DNA of 64,000 bases from Neoroseomonas lacus (GCF_014644535.1 NZ_BMKW01000003.1:372001-436000), one strand, 5' to 3'; shown: positions 53,621-63,601, counted from the stretch's first letter. The notes: a model not told the origin generated them from the letters alone. Numbers and translations are program-made.

Positions 53621-54994
53621 GTGACGGCGCGTGTACTGGTTGTCGACGACATTCCGGCAAATCTCCGCCTGCTGGAAGCCAAGCTGCGTGCCGAATACTT
53701 CGAGGTGGCGCTGGCCGCTTCGGGGCCGGAGGCGCTGGCCCTGACCGCCGCCTGGGCGCCGGATGTGATCCTGCTCGACGTGATGATGCCGGGGATGGAT
53801 GGCTACGAGGTCTGTCGCCGGCTCAAATCCCAGCCGGCCACCGCGCATATCCCGGTGGTGATGGTCACCGCGCTCACCGAACAATCCGAACGCGTGCGCG
53901 GGCTCGAAGTGGGCGCGGACGACTTCATCTCGAAGCCCGTCGACACCGCGCTGCTGTTCGCCCGGCTGCGCGCGCTGCTGCGCATGAAGCAGGTGCTCGA
54001 CGCCTGGCGCGTCCGCGCCGAGACCGCCCGCGACCTTGGCTTCGAGACGCAGAGCCCACCGGTGGAGGATTTCTCCGCCGCGCGCCTGCTGCTCGCCGGT
54101 GGCCTGACCGCCGAAGCCCAGGCGGTCGGCGCGGCGCTCGCCGCCGATGGCATGAAGGTCGAACACGCGGCCGACGAGACCGTCGCCTGGGACCGCCTGC
54201 AGGACGCGGCGCATGACCTCGCCCTGCTCTGCGTGCCGCTGGCCGGGGGCGATGCGCTACGCCTGGTGTCACGCCTGCGTGCCCATGGCGAGATCCGCGA
54301 CATGCCGCTGGTGCTGCTGGCTGGCGAGGACCAGCGGCACACCGTGCTGCGCGCCTTCGACCTCGGCGCCTCTGACCACGTGATGCGCCCGGTCGATGCC
54401 CCGGAACTGCGTGCGCGGGTTCGCAACCAGCTCCGTCGCCGGCGGTACCAGGAATTGCTGCGCGAAAGCCTCGACCGGTCGCTGGAACTGGCTGTGACCG
54501 ATTCGCTGACCGGCCTGCGCAACCGTCGCTACGTGCGCCGACACCTCGAATCGCTGCTGCGCACCGGGGCGACGGCGGTGGTGCTGCTCATCGATGTCGA
54601 TCGTTTCAAGCCGCTGAACGACCAGCACGGCCATGCCGCCGGCGACGCCGCCCTGAAGGCGGTCTCCGGCCGCCTGCGCGACCACCTGCGCACCGTGGAC
54701 GTGGTCGCCCGCTACGGCGGGGAGGAATTCCTCGTCGTCCTGGCCAGCTCGGGCGAGGAGGAAGGCCTCGCCGTGGCGGAACGGCTGCGCGCCGCGATCG
54801 CCGACGACCCGGTGAAGGTCGGCGGCCTGGCGCTGCCGGTCACCGTCAGCATCGGCCTCGCGGTAGCGCGCGGCCAGGCGGCGGCGGATGGGCTGATCGG
54901 TGTCGCCGATGCCGCGCTGTACCGGGCCAAGGATCGCGGACGGAATCGCGTGGAGGCAGCCACCGCCGAGGATTGGGGCGCGATGCCGGCCTGA
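53621..54994 (+). CDS. pleD: PleD-type response regulator with GGDEF diguanylate cyclase
   Basis: Predicted 457 aa, same architecture as Caulobacter PleD (454 aa): receiver 1 with acidic VDD and phosphoacceptor D53 in ILLDVMMPG; receiver 2 in which the acceptor aspartate is replaced by Cys (LALLCVPLAGGD), as expected of the non-phosphorylated adaptor; then a GGDEF domain. The active site is GGEEF at 366-370, with the product-inhibition site RTVD (R357, D360) five residues upstream. It makes cyclic-di-GMP on phosphorylation. The start is GTG 53621 after GGGGAG. pleD beside rpmG is conserved in alphaproteobacteria. Confidence 0.93.
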   Translation: MTARVLVVDDIPANLRLLEAKLRAEYFEVALAASGPEALALTAAWAPDVILLDVMMPGMDGYEVCRRLKSQPATAHIPVVMVTALTEQSERVRGLEVGADDFISKPVDTALLFARLRALLRMKQVLDAWRVRAETARDLGFETQSPPVEDFSAARLLLAGGLTAEAQAVGAALAADGMKVEHAADETVAWDRLQDAAHDLALLCVPLAGGDALRLVSRLRAHGEIRDMPLVLLAGEDQRHTVLRAFDLGASDHVMRPVDAPELRARVRNQLRRRRYQELLRESLDRSLELAVTDSLTGLRNRRYVRRHLESLLRTGATAVVLLIDVDRFKPLNDQHGHAAGDAALKAVSGRLRDHLRTVDVVARYGGEEFLVVLASSGEEEGLAVAERLRAAIADDPVKVGGLALPVTVSIGLAVARGQAAADGLIGVADAALYRAKDRGRNRVEAATAEDWGAMPA

Positions 54995-55084
54995 CGCGAC
55001 GCGCGTCCGGACGATGCCCCCACGGCCGCTATCCCGGATGGGTGAGGGCAGGTGCCGTATCCGACACGCGGCCACGCAACGACA

Positions 55085-55113
55085 AACGGGCGCTGCCCGA
55101 GAGCGCGCCCGTT
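55085..55113. terminator. Hairpin between convergent pleD and rpmG
   Basis: AACGGGCGC and GCGCCCGTT make a perfect 9-bp stem with an 11-nt loop, about 90 nt after the pleD stop and 57 nt after the end of rpmG on the other strand. Likely a shared terminator. Confidence 0.55.
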
Positions 55114-55169
55114 CGACCTGCGGCATCGGCCGCCGGCAATCCCAAGGGCGGGGCTGGCCCGCCCGCAGA

Positions 55170-55337
55170 TTACTTGATCTTGGCTTCGCGGAACACGACG
55201 TGCTTCCGCGCCACCGGATCGTACTTCTTCTTCTCCATCTTCGCGGTCATCGTGCGGGTGTTCTTCTTCGTAACGTAGAAGTAGCCCGTATCAGCGCTGC
55301 TCACGAGACGGATCAGGATGGTATTCGACTTCGCCAT
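55170..55337 (-). CDS. rpmG: 50S ribosomal protein L33
   Basis: Predicted 55 aa, the normal length of bacterial L33. It reads [20 protein letters not shown] at the start, then [20 protein letters not shown] and a REAKIK end, all characteristic. It lacks the zinc-ribbon cysteines, so it is the zinc-independent form usual in alphaproteobacteria. It converges with pleD. Confidence 0.97.
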   Translation of the reverse strand: MAKSNTILIRLVSSADTGYFYVTKKNTRTMTAKMEKKKYDPVARKHVVFREAKIK

Positions 55338-55743
55338 GACATGACTCCATGGCCCGTGGGTGAGTGGTCCCCGGGCGCGAGAGGCCGCAACCTAACGGCC
55401 GCGACGCTGGCGTCAAGCAAGACCGGCACGCCAGGGGCGATTTTCCTGACCTTGCGTGACGAAAACCCGCACCGCGGTGCCGCAGGCGGTCACTCCGGCG
55501 CTCAAAAGGCGCGCGAGAATCGCCGCCGCAACCGCCGGTCGATTGGCGCGACACCGACCCGCGACGCCTGTCGAGCATCCAGGCGCGCGCCGACCCCGAC
55601 CGGCCAATGGCACCGGGGCGCTTCCCGACCGGATCACGATGCTGGATCATGCCGCGTCAACCTGTGTTCACGCCGACTGCTCCAGCCATTCCTTGACGAT
55701 TATCGTCACGCGTCCGGATGACCCCATCCGAACGCGATCCGCC
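55338..55743. other. Gene-free stretch upstream of rpmG
   Basis: About 400 bp between the S41 protease gene and rpmG, both on the minus strand. Short ORFs exist in several frames but none resembles a known protein. The part next to rpmG must carry its promoter. In related genomes small genes (DUF983, Nudix) occur here, so it may hold decayed sequence, but I see no proof. Confidence 0.45.
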
Positions 55744-57252
55744 TCAAGGCGGCAGCGCCATCGCCTCGGCCGCCGGGTCCAGCGCCAGCGCTCGCGCCAC
55801 GGCCAAATCCGCCTCCGGCATCTCCCCCGGTGGGCAGGCCGCGCGCAACGCCTCGGCCTCGGCCGGGTCCACCGGGTGTCGCAGGGCCTGCTGGCGCGAC
55901 TGCGCCTCGCCCATCGGCCGGTCGCCCTGGCGCAGTCTCCCCAGCGCCTGGGCCGCCGCCACCGGCCCGCCATCGGTGCACAGCCCCGGCACCACGCCGA
56001 CCCCCTGCAGCGGCCAGCCATTCGGCATGATCAGCCGCGACCAGCTCATCAACAATTCGCCCCCATCGGGCAGCGGCACCACGAGTTGCACCAACCCCTT
56101 GCCCGTGGTCGAGGTACCGACCACCGCGGCGCGCCGCCGGTCCGACAGGGTCGCGGCGACGATCTCGGCCGATGACGCGGTGCGGCCGTCGACCAGCACC
56201 ACCATCGGCAGTCCCGCGGCAAGGTCCGGCCCCCCGGTGATGTAGATGCGGCTCGCCTCGGGGTGGCGGCCCAGGGTGCGGAACGCCTCCCCGGCGCCGA
56301 GGAAGATGTCGCTCACCGCCGCCGCCTGGGAGAGCAGCCCGCCGCGATTGCCCCGCAGGTCGAGCAGCACCGCCTTTGGCGCCCCCTGGCTGATGGCGCC
56401 GAGCAGCGCGGCGGCGACCTGGCGTTCCGTATGGGCAGTGAAGGACGGCACGCGGATGATCAGCACATCATCCACCCGCTCGGCCGTCACCGGGCGGCCA
56501 GGCGGCAGCACGCGGCGCAAGGTGACCTCTCGCCGACGCCGGTTGCGCTCGACCAGCAGCACCACATCGGACCCGGCCGCCCCTTCCAGCAGCCCCGCCG
56601 CGCCAGCCGCATCGCGCGGGCGCAACGCGACGCCGTCGATCGCCAGCACCCGGTCACCGACGATCAGCCCGGCCTCCGAGGCCGGCCCGCCCTGGGTGAT
56701 GGCGGCGATCACCGTGCCCGAGCCCCGCCCAGGCGCGAGGCGCAGCCCCAGCCCCGCCTCGCCGGTGCGCCGCTCGCGGGCCGCCTGCGCTTCCTCGGGC
56801 GTGATGTAGCGGCTGAACGGGTCGAGATGGCTGAAGATCGCCTCGAAACTGTGCTTGATCAGCCCGGATGCCCCGGCCGCGCGCAACGTCACCGAAGCCC
56901 CCCAGCCCGCCTGCTGGAACAGCGTCAACCGGTCGGCTGCGGCGCCGCCGGCGGCGGCGAAGCTCTCGCCTTCCGAGCGCGTCGGCACGTCGCGTGCGAG
57001 CAGCGTGCGGTCACCCAGGCGAAGCTGGACACGACCCGCGAGGCGATGAACGGTCAGTTCAGGGTCGATCTGCGTCATGCCGGTCAGCGACCAGACCAGC
57101 AGGTCGGCCGGCGTCGCCGCTTCCAGGTGACGTTCGAGAATCGCGGCGAAGCCGGCGCCGAGCACGAGCCGCATCTCGTCGCGCGGATATGCCCCGGTGC
57201 GGGAGACCTCCTGCGCCGCGGCAATGCCCGGCAGCAGGAGCAGCAGCAGCAG
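55744..57252 (-). CDS. S41 (C-terminal-processing type) peptidase with PDZ domain
   Basis: The product carries a signal peptide (PPALILLLLLLLPGIAAAQ) and a helical region ending SHLDPFSRYITPEEAQAARE. A PDZ domain follows (GGPASEAGLIVGDRVLAIDG), then the protease core VLLDLRGNRGGLLSQAAAVS with the catalytic Ser in RTASSAEIVAATL and Lys in TSTTGKGLVQ. It is thus a periplasmic CtpA-like protease. The start is uncertain: no ATG, GTG or TTG lies in frame just before the signal. The coordinates begin at a CTG (57252) in the Leu run, overlapping the rnr stop. An in-frame ATG at 57456 inside rnr would add a 60-residue non-signal lead. Confidence 0.8.
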   Translation of the reverse strand: MLLLLLLPGIAAAQEVSRTGAYPRDEMRLVLGAGFAAILERHLEAATPADLLVWSLTGMTQIDPELTVHRLAGRVQLRLGDRTLLARDVPTRSEGESFAAAGGAAADRLTLFQQAGWGASVTLRAAGASGLIKHSFEAIFSHLDPFSRYITPEEAQAARERRTGEAGLGLRLAPGRGSGTVIAAITQGGPASEAGLIVGDRVLAIDGVALRPRDAAGAAGLLEGAAGSDVVLLVERNRRRREVTLRRVLPPGRPVTAERVDDVLIIRVPSFTAHTERQVAAALLGAISQGAPKAVLLDLRGNRGGLLSQAAAVSDIFLGAGEAFRTLGRHPEASRIYITGGPDLAAGLPMVVLVDGRTASSAEIVAATLSDRRRAAVVGTSTTGKGLVQLVVPLPDGGELLMSWSRLIMPNGWPLQGVGVVPGLCTDGGPVAAAQALGRLRQGDRPMGEAQSRQQALRHPVDPAEAEALRAACPPGEMPEADLAVARALALDPAAEAMALPP

Positions 57253-57254
57253 GA

Positions 57255-59768
57255 TTAGCGCTGGCGGTCGCGCGGCCTGCCCTTGGCGGCGGGGCTCGTG
57301 CGCCCGCGACCGGGGGTCCCCTGCATGAGCTGGAACACCATGCCGCCGGTTCGTGCATTCGCCTCGGCCAAGCGGGCCTCCACGGCGTCGCCCATCCGGA
57401 ACACCAGTCTTGTCCTGCGACCGGCCAACGATTGCGTGGCCTCGTCCAAATCCCATCGGTCGTCCGGCAGCGATCCGAGCGGGACGATCCCGCTGGCCCC
57501 GTTCTCCTCCACCGTGACGAAGAGGCCGAAGCGAGTCACCCCGGAAATACGGGCCTCGAATGTTTCTCCCATCCGTTGTGCCATATGCGCCGCGAGGTAG
57601 CGGTCCACCGCGTCACGCTCGGCCGCCGCGGCCCGGCGTTCGGTGGAGGTGATGTGCTCGGCGGTGTCGGGGAAGCGGGCGGCTTCGCCCTCATCCAGCC
57701 CGTCGCGGCCAAACTTCAGGCCGCGGATCAACGCTCGATGCACCAGCAGATCGGCATAGCGGCGGATCGGCGACGTGAAATGCGCATAGCGCGGCAGCGC
57801 CAGCCCGAAATGACCGAGATTGTCGGGCGAATAGGCCGCCTGGGACTGGCCGCGCAGCACTGCTTCATTCACCAGCCGCTCATGCGGCGTGCCGCGCACC
57901 TTCTCGAGCACGCGGGCGAAGTCGCGCGGGTGCAGCCGGTCACCCTGCGGCAGCGAGACGTCGAAGGTGGCGAGGAACTGCCGCAGCCCTTCGAGCTTCT
58001 GGTCCGAGGGGCGGTCATGCACGCGGTACATGCAGGGCTGCACCAGGCGTTCCAGCTCCTCCGCCGCGCAGACATTGGCGGCGACCATGAATTCCTCGAT
58101 CAGCCGATGGGCGTCGAGCCTGGCGCGCGGCACGATGGCGGCGACGCGGCCCTGCGGGTCGAGTTCCACCTTGCGTTCCGGCACGTCGAGATCGAGCGTG
58201 CCGCGCTTCTCCCGCGCCGCCAGCAGCGCGCGGAAGGCGCCGTACAGCCGCGCGACATGGCCGGCGGGCAGGGCGGCCGGGTCGGTGCCGGCGTCATGGG
58301 CTGCCTGCACTTCCTCATAGGTCAGCCGGGCGGCCGATCGCATGATGCCGCGGCCGAAGGCGTGCGACTGCTTCCGCCCTTCGCTGTCAAAGCGCATCTC
58401 GACGAACAGGCAGCCGCGATCTTCGGCTGGCCGCAGGCTGCACCAGCCATTGGAGAGCGCCTCGGGCAGCATCGGCACGACACGGTCGGGGAAATAGACC
58501 GAATTGCCGCGCGCCCAGGCCTCGCGGTCGAGCGCCGATGCCGTGGTGACGTAATGCGCGACATCGGCGATGGCGACGAGCACCTTCCAGCCGGCGCCCT
58601 CCGCCTCGGCGAAGACGGCGTCGTCGAAGTCGCGCGCATCCTCGCCATCGATGGTGACCAGCGGCGTCTCGCGCAGGTCGGTGCGGCCATGCGCCGCGAC
58701 GCCGCGGGCGCGCTCGGCCTGCTGCACCGCCTCGGCCGGGAAAACGTCCGGGATGCCGTGGGCATGAATGCAGACCAGCGAGACCGAGCGCGGTTCGCCC
58801 ATCGTCCCGAGCCGCTCGATGATGCGCGCCGGCTTGGGGCCGAAATGCCGGGCCGAGGGCAGCGGCTCGGCGAGCACGATCTCGCCCGGCCTGGCCCCGC
58901 CTTCCTCGCCGCGCGGCACTTCCCAGATGCCCTTCTGCCGCCGGTCGGTCGGGATGATGCGGCCTTCCTCGAACACCCCGAGAATGCGGGCCGGCGGCGC
59001 GCCGCCGATGCGCTTGAAGGTGCGCCCCTCATACTTGCCCGGCCCGATCGGCTTGAGCCGGGCGAGTACCTTCTCCCCCGCCGTCAGCGCCGGCCGCCCG
59101 GCCGGTTCGGGATGCATGTAGATGACCGGCGGCCGGTCCTCGCCGCGCCAGCCGACCGGCTTGGCGATCGGGTCGCCATCAGGGTCGGTGCCGGTGATCT
59201 CGACCGGCGCGATCTCCGGCAGGCGTGACGGGGCGATGACGCCGCGCTTGCCGGCCGGCGTCGCCCCACCCTCGGCCGCAAGTTCGCGCATCAGCAGCCG
59301 CAATTCCTGCCGCTGGTCGGCGGTCAGGCCGAAGGCGCGGGCGATGTCCGATTTGGTGACGCGCCCGGCGGCGGTCGCGAGGAATTCCCGCAGCGCCGCC
59401 TTGGTCGGCATCGGGGCGGGTTCATCGGGCCGGACGGCTGCACGGCGGCGGGAACTGGCCTGCGGGCGGGCGGTGGGCGGAGCGCCGTTGGCCTCGCCGC
59501 GCGCGGCCCGACCTGCCCGCGCCGCAGGCGGCGCCTTGGCAGCATCGGGTGTGTCGCGCCGGGCCTCGGTCGGCGCCGTGGCGCCTGGCGCGGCGGCAGC
59601 GTCATGCGTCGCCCGCTGGCGCCGGGCATCCTGCGCCGCCGCATCCTCCGCCGCGGCGGCGCGGGGGCGGGTGCTCTTGCCCGAGCGCGTCACCTTGCCG
59701 CCGCCGACGGTCTTGCCCGTCCGCGTGCGCGCCTTGTGCCCCTTGGGCGGCGGCCCGCGGCGGACCAT
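57255..59768 (-). CDS. rnr: Ribonuclease R
   Basis: Predicted 837 aa. A basic, low-complexity N-terminal extension (residues 1-120, rich in Ala/Arg/Pro) precedes a winged-helix region, cold-shock-type RNA-binding domains, the RNB catalytic core (DGEDARDFDDAVFAE supplies the metal-binding aspartates) and a C-terminal S1 domain (FEARISGVTRFGLFVTVEEN). It degrades structured RNA 3'-5'. Start is fixed by a 1-nt overlap with the topA stop. topA-rnr adjacency is common in alphaproteobacteria. The long tail-like extension sits at the front here. Confidence 0.94.
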   Translation of the reverse strand: MVRRGPPPKGHKARTRTGKTVGGGKVTRSGKSTRPRAAAAEDAAAQDARRQRATHDAAAAPGATAPTEARRDTPDAAKAPPAARAGRAARGEANGAPPTARPQASSRRRAAVRPDEPAPMPTKAALREFLATAAGRVTKSDIARAFGLTADQRQELRLLMRELAAEGGATPAGKRGVIAPSRLPEIAPVEITGTDPDGDPIAKPVGWRGEDRPPVIYMHPEPAGRPALTAGEKVLARLKPIGPGKYEGRTFKRIGGAPPARILGVFEEGRIIPTDRRQKGIWEVPRGEEGGARPGEIVLAEPLPSARHFGPKPARIIERLGTMGEPRSVSLVCIHAHGIPDVFPAEAVQQAERARGVAAHGRTDLRETPLVTIDGEDARDFDDAVFAEAEGAGWKVLVAIADVAHYVTTASALDREAWARGNSVYFPDRVVPMLPEALSNGWCSLRPAEDRGCLFVEMRFDSEGRKQSHAFGRGIMRSAARLTYEEVQAAHDAGTDPAALPAGHVARLYGAFRALLAAREKRGTLDLDVPERKVELDPQGRVAAIVPRARLDAHRLIEEFMVAANVCAAEELERLVQPCMYRVHDRPSDQKLEGLRQFLATFDVSLPQGDRLHPRDFARVLEKVRGTPHERLVNEAVLRGQSQAAYSPDNLGHFGLALPRYAHFTSPIRRYADLLVHRALIRGLKFGRDGLDEGEAARFPDTAEHITSTERRAAAAERDAVDRYLAAHMAQRMGETFEARISGVTRFGLFVTVEENGASGIVPLGSLPDDRWDLDEATQSLAGRRTRLVFRMGDAVEARLAEANARTGGMVFQLMQGTPGRGRTSPAAKGRPRDRQR

Positions 59769-62485
59769 CAGCCGACCGACTTGCTGGCGGCTTTGGCCTT
59801 CGGCTTCGCTTTGGCCGGTGCCTTCGCCTTGGCTTTCGCCGGCGCCTTCTTCGCAGCCGGCTTGGCGGCCGCCTTGCGCGCCGGCGCCTTGGCGGCGGGC
59901 GCCTCGCCATTTGCCGCCTTCTTGGTCGACTTCGGCGCGGCGGCCTTGCGCCCGGCCGGGCCGCGCGGCTTCAGGGCCTTGCCCTTCTCCGCCAGCAGCG
60001 CGACGGCGTCCTCGAGGCTGATATCCTCCATCGCCACGTCGCGCGGCAGGTTGGCGACTGTCTTGCCATGCTGGGCATAGGGGCCGAAGCGCCCCTTGCG
60101 GACGCTCACCGGCTCCTTGTCCTTCGGATGCACGCCGAGTTCGCGCACCCGCGCCCGCGCATCGGCCAGCAGCACCAGCGCCCGGTTCATGCCGACGGTC
60201 AGCACGTCGTCATCCTTGTCGAGCGACTTGAACACCGTCCCGCACCGGACATAAGGCCCGAAGCGCCCAAGCCCGGCGGTGATCTCCTCGCCTGTCTCCG
60301 GGTCGAAGCCGATGGCGCGCGGCAGGGAGAGCAGCCCCAGTGCCTGATCCAGCGTAACAATATCGGGCGTTATTCCATTGGGAAGGCTTGTTCTTTTCGG
60401 CTTGGTCGGCTTGCCCTTGGCATCCGTCCCGGGCTCGCCGAGCTGGATGTAGAAGCCATAGGGCCCGCGCTTCATCGTCACCGTCTGGCCAGTGGCCGGG
60501 TCGTTGCCGAGTTCCTGTTCAGCCGGCGCCGCCCCTTCGCCCTCGCCGGAATCAACGCCGAAGGGCCGAGTGTAACGGCATTCCGGGTAGTTCGAGCAGC
60601 CGATGAAGGCCCCCGTCCGCCCCAGCCGCAACCCCAGCCGCCCATTGCCGCAGGTCGGGCACAGCCGCGGGTCGGTGCCGTCGGCCCGCGCGGGGAAGAT
60701 GTGCGGGCCGAGATCCTCGTCCAGCGCATCGATCACGTCGCGGATCTTGAGATCGCGCGTCGCCTCGACAGCGGCGGAGAATTCCGACCAGAAGGCGCGC
60801 ATCACCGCCCGCCAATCGGCCTCGCCGGCCGAGATGGAATCGAGCTTCTCCTCCATCGCCGACGTGAAGCCGGTATCGACGTATTTGTCGAAGAACCGCA
60901 CCAGGAACGTCGTCACCATCCGCCCGAGGTCCTGCGCGATGAAGCGTCGCTTCTCCAGCGTCACATACTTCAAGTCCTGCAACCGCTGCAGGATCGAGGC
61001 ATAGGTCGATGGCCGCCCGATCCCCAGCTCCTCCAGCCGCTTGACCAGCGAGGCTTCCGAGAATCGCGGCGGCGGCTGGGTGAAATGCTGGCTCGCGGTG
61101 ATGGCGCCACGCTTGAGCGGGTCCCGCTCGGCCATCGGCGGCAGGATGCGGCTCTCGTCATCCTCGGTCGGTTCGGCAGGCTTGATGCCGGCGCGCGCAT
61201 CGGCCGCGCGGTCGTCCTCATCCTCGCGGTACAGCTTCAGGAAGCCGTCGAAAGCCACGACGGAACCCGTTGCCCGGAAACGAATCTTCCCATCCTCGCT
61301 GGCAATGTCCACCGCCGTCTGGTCCAGCTCCGCCGCGCTCATCTGCGACGCCACTGCGCGCTTCCAGATCAACTCGTACAGCCGCCCCTGGGCGCCATCC
61401 AACTCGCGCCCCATGGCTTCCGGCGTGCGGGTCACATCGGTCGGGCGAATGGCTTCGTGCGCTTCCTGGGCGTTCTTCTGCTTCGACTGATACTCGCGCG
61501 GCGTCACCGGCATGTAGTCCGGCCCGAAGGCGTCCTTCACATGCTCGCGGATGGCGGCAATCGCCTCCCGTGCCATCGAGACACCATCGGTTCGCATATA
61601 AGTGATGTGCCCGGCCTCATAGAGCTGCTGGGCGGTGCGCATCGCCTGCTGCGCGCCCATCCCCAGCTTGCGGCTGGCCTCCATCTGCAGGGTCGAGGTC
61701 ATGAAGGGCGGCGGCGGGTTGCGCCTGCTGCGCTTCTTCTCGACCGACGCCACCGCATAGGTCGCCGCCTCCGCCAGCCCCTTCGCCCGGTTCGCGCTGC
61801 CGGCCTCGTTCAGGTCGAACTGGTCGAGCTTCTTCCCATCCAGATGCGTCATCCGCGCCGTGAAGGGCGCGCCCGCCGGCGTCTGGAACTTCGCCTCGAT
61901 CGACCAGTATTCGCGCGCCTTAAAGGCCTCGATCTCGGCCTCGCGCTCGCAGATCAGCCGCAGCGCGACCGACTGCACGCGCCCCGCCGAGCGCGACCCC
62001 GGCAGCTTGCGCCACAGCAGCGGCGAGAGCGTGTACCCCACCAGGTAATCCAGCGCGCGCCGCGCCAGGTACGCGTCGATCAGCGGCACATCCAACTCGC
62101 GCGGATGCTCCACCGCGTATTGGACGGCCCGCTTGGTGATCTCGTTGAAGGTGATGCGCTGGACATCTTTGCCCTTCAGCGCCCCACGCTGGCCGAGCAT
62201 GTCCTTCACATGCCAGGAGATCGCCTCGCCTTCGCGATCCGGGTCGGTGGCCAGCCACAGCCGCTTCGCCCCCTTCAGCGCCTGCGCGATCTTGCCGACC
62301 TGGGCCTCGCCGCGCCCATCCTTGCCCCAGACCATCGCGAAATCCTGGTCGGGCAGGACGGCGCCGTCCTTCTCCTCGAGGTCCCGGACATGCCCGAAGG
62401 AGGCAAGAACGGTGAAGTCACGCCCGAGATACTTCTCGATCGTCTTGGCCTTGGCCGGCGATTCCACCACGACAACATCGGACAT
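59768..62485 (-). CDS. topA: DNA topoisomerase I
   Basis: Predicted 905 aa. TOPRIM N-terminus VVVVESPAKAKTIEKYLG with ATDPDREGEAISWH; catalytic Tyr296 in HITYMRTDGVSM; one C-terminal zinc-ribbon CPTCGNGRLG..CSNYPEC followed by TOPRIM-C4-like repeats. The last 70 residues are Ala/Lys/Pro-rich (eukaryotic histone H1-like), a common DNA-binding tail in high-GC bacteria. It relaxes negatively supercoiled DNA. dprA lies 9 nt upstream and rnr overlaps downstream. Confidence 0.96.
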   Translation of the reverse strand: MSDVVVVESPAKAKTIEKYLGRDFTVLASFGHVRDLEEKDGAVLPDQDFAMVWGKDGRGEAQVGKIAQALKGAKRLWLATDPDREGEAISWHVKDMLGQRGALKGKDVQRITFNEITKRAVQYAVEHPRELDVPLIDAYLARRALDYLVGYTLSPLLWRKLPGSRSAGRVQSVALRLICEREAEIEAFKAREYWSIEAKFQTPAGAPFTARMTHLDGKKLDQFDLNEAGSANRAKGLAEAATYAVASVEKKRSRRNPPPPFMTSTLQMEASRKLGMGAQQAMRTAQQLYEAGHITYMRTDGVSMAREAIAAIREHVKDAFGPDYMPVTPREYQSKQKNAQEAHEAIRPTDVTRTPEAMGRELDGAQGRLYELIWKRAVASQMSAAELDQTAVDIASEDGKIRFRATGSVVAFDGFLKLYREDEDDRAADARAGIKPAEPTEDDESRILPPMAERDPLKRGAITASQHFTQPPPRFSEASLVKRLEELGIGRPSTYASILQRLQDLKYVTLEKRRFIAQDLGRMVTTFLVRFFDKYVDTGFTSAMEEKLDSISAGEADWRAVMRAFWSEFSAAVEATRDLKIRDVIDALDEDLGPHIFPARADGTDPRLCPTCGNGRLGLRLGRTGAFIGCSNYPECRYTRPFGVDSGEGEGAAPAEQELGNDPATGQTVTMKRGPYGFYIQLGEPGTDAKGKPTKPKRTSLPNGITPDIVTLDQALGLLSLPRAIGFDPETGEEITAGLGRFGPYVRCGTVFKSLDKDDDVLTVGMNRALVLLADARARVRELGVHPKDKEPVSVRKGRFGPYAQHGKTVANLPRDVAMEDISLEDAVALLAEKGKALKPRGPAGRKAAAPKSTKKAANGEAPAAKAPARKAAAKPAAKKAPAKAKAKAPAKAKPKAKAASKSVG

Positions 62486-62494
62486 TCGGTCGGA

Positions 62495-63601
62495 TCACCC
62501 GTTTGGACTGCGCATGACGCGATGACCGGGGAGCAGTTCCACCCGGCCCTCAAGTTCCAGATCGGTCAGCACGGCCTGGAGTTCAGGAGCCGTCAGGTGG
62601 CAGCGCCGCAGCACCTCGTCAACCGATACTGGTGACAATCCAATCAATTCAATAACTTCATCGGACCCCTCCGGGGGTGCGCCAAGCCCATCTGCCGCTT
62701 CCGCCGCGCCGTGGGCCTCCGCCGAGCCCATCCGGGCCGGGTCGAACAGCGGCCCGGCGCGCGGCGCCTCGGGCAGGTGGTCGAGCACGTCATCGGCGCT
62801 TTCGGTGAGATGCGCCCCCTGCCGGATCAGGTCGTTCGACCCCCGGCAGCGCGGGTCGAGTGGCGAGCCCGGCACGGCGAACACCTCGCGCCCCTGTTCC
62901 AGCGCCATCCGCGCCGTGATCAGCGTGCCCGACCGGTGCGCCGCCTCCACCACCACCACGCCGAGCGACAGCCCAGCCACGATGCGGTTCCGCTTGGGGA
63001 AGTGCCGGTTCTGCGGCGCGGTGCCCAAGGGGCTCTCGGCCACCACCGCGCCATGTTCAGCGATCCGCGCTACCAACTCCGCATTCTCCTGCGGGTACGG
63101 CACATCGAGCCCACCCGGCAGCACGGCGATGGTCCCGCCCGTCCGCAGCGCCCCCTCATGCGCCGCGGTGTCGATCCCCCGCGCCAGGCCCGACACCACG
63201 GTCAGCCCCTTGCCCGCCAGTGCCGCCGACAATTCCTCCGCCACGCGCCGCCCGGCCGAGGAGGCGTTGCGCGCCCCCACCACCGCCACCGCCGGCGCTG
63301 CCAGCAGAGACGCGTCCCCCACCACCGCCAAGGCCGGCGGCGCATCCGCCAACAGAGCCAGCAGCGGCGGATAGAGCGGGTCATCAAGGAACACGAAGCG
63401 CCCACCAAGCTTCGCCAGCGCGGCGACTTCCCGCCGCGCGGCGGCCTCCGCGGGTGGGGCATAGGCCGTCGCGCGCTTGGCCGAGAGCGCCGGCAGGGCA
63501 GCCAATGCCGCCTCCGGATCGCCATGGCGGGCCAGCAGCCGACGGAAGGTGAGGGGGCCGATGCCGTCGGTGCGCGCCAAGCGTAGCCGCGCCAGGGTCA
63601 T
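62495..63601 (-). CDS. dprA: DNA-processing protein DprA/Smf
   Basis: Predicted 368 aa. A helical N-terminal segment (LRLARTDGIGPLTFRRLLAR) leads into the Rossmann-like core: AVVGARNASSAGRRVAEELS, GLARGIDTAAHEGAL, PLGTAPQNRHFPKRNRIVAG and ALEQGREVFAVPGSP. The C-terminal DprA winged-helix is seen in LIGLSPVSVDEVLRRCHLT. It loads RecA on incoming ssDNA in transformation. Start at ATG 63601; a longer frame upstream crosses a non-coding region. Confidence 0.95.
   Translation of the reverse strand: MTLARLRLARTDGIGPLTFRRLLARHGDPEAALAALPALSAKRATAYAPPAEAAARREVAALAKLGGRFVFLDDPLYPPLLALLADAPPALAVVGDASLLAAPAVAVVGARNASSAGRRVAEELSAALAGKGLTVVSGLARGIDTAAHEGALRTGGTIAVLPGGLDVPYPQENAELVARIAEHGAVVAESPLGTAPQNRHFPKRNRIVAGLSLGVVVVEAAHRSGTLITARMALEQGREVFAVPGSPLDPRCRGSNDLIRQGAHLTESADDVLDHLPEAPRAGPLFDPARMGSAEAHGAAEAADGLGAPPEGSDEVIELIGLSPVSVDEVLRRCHLTAPELQAVLTDLELEGRVELLPGHRVMRSPNG

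Noticed and set aside
55413-55637. Small ORF on the minus strand between the S41 protease and rpmG genes
   Set aside because: Arg/Ala-rich without domain features or ribosome site; other frames are equally open there.
59549-62635. 1028-codon open frame on the plus strand opposite topA
   Set aside because: Antisense to topA and part of rnr, both certain. Composition is Arg/His/Leu-rich with no fold-like pattern.
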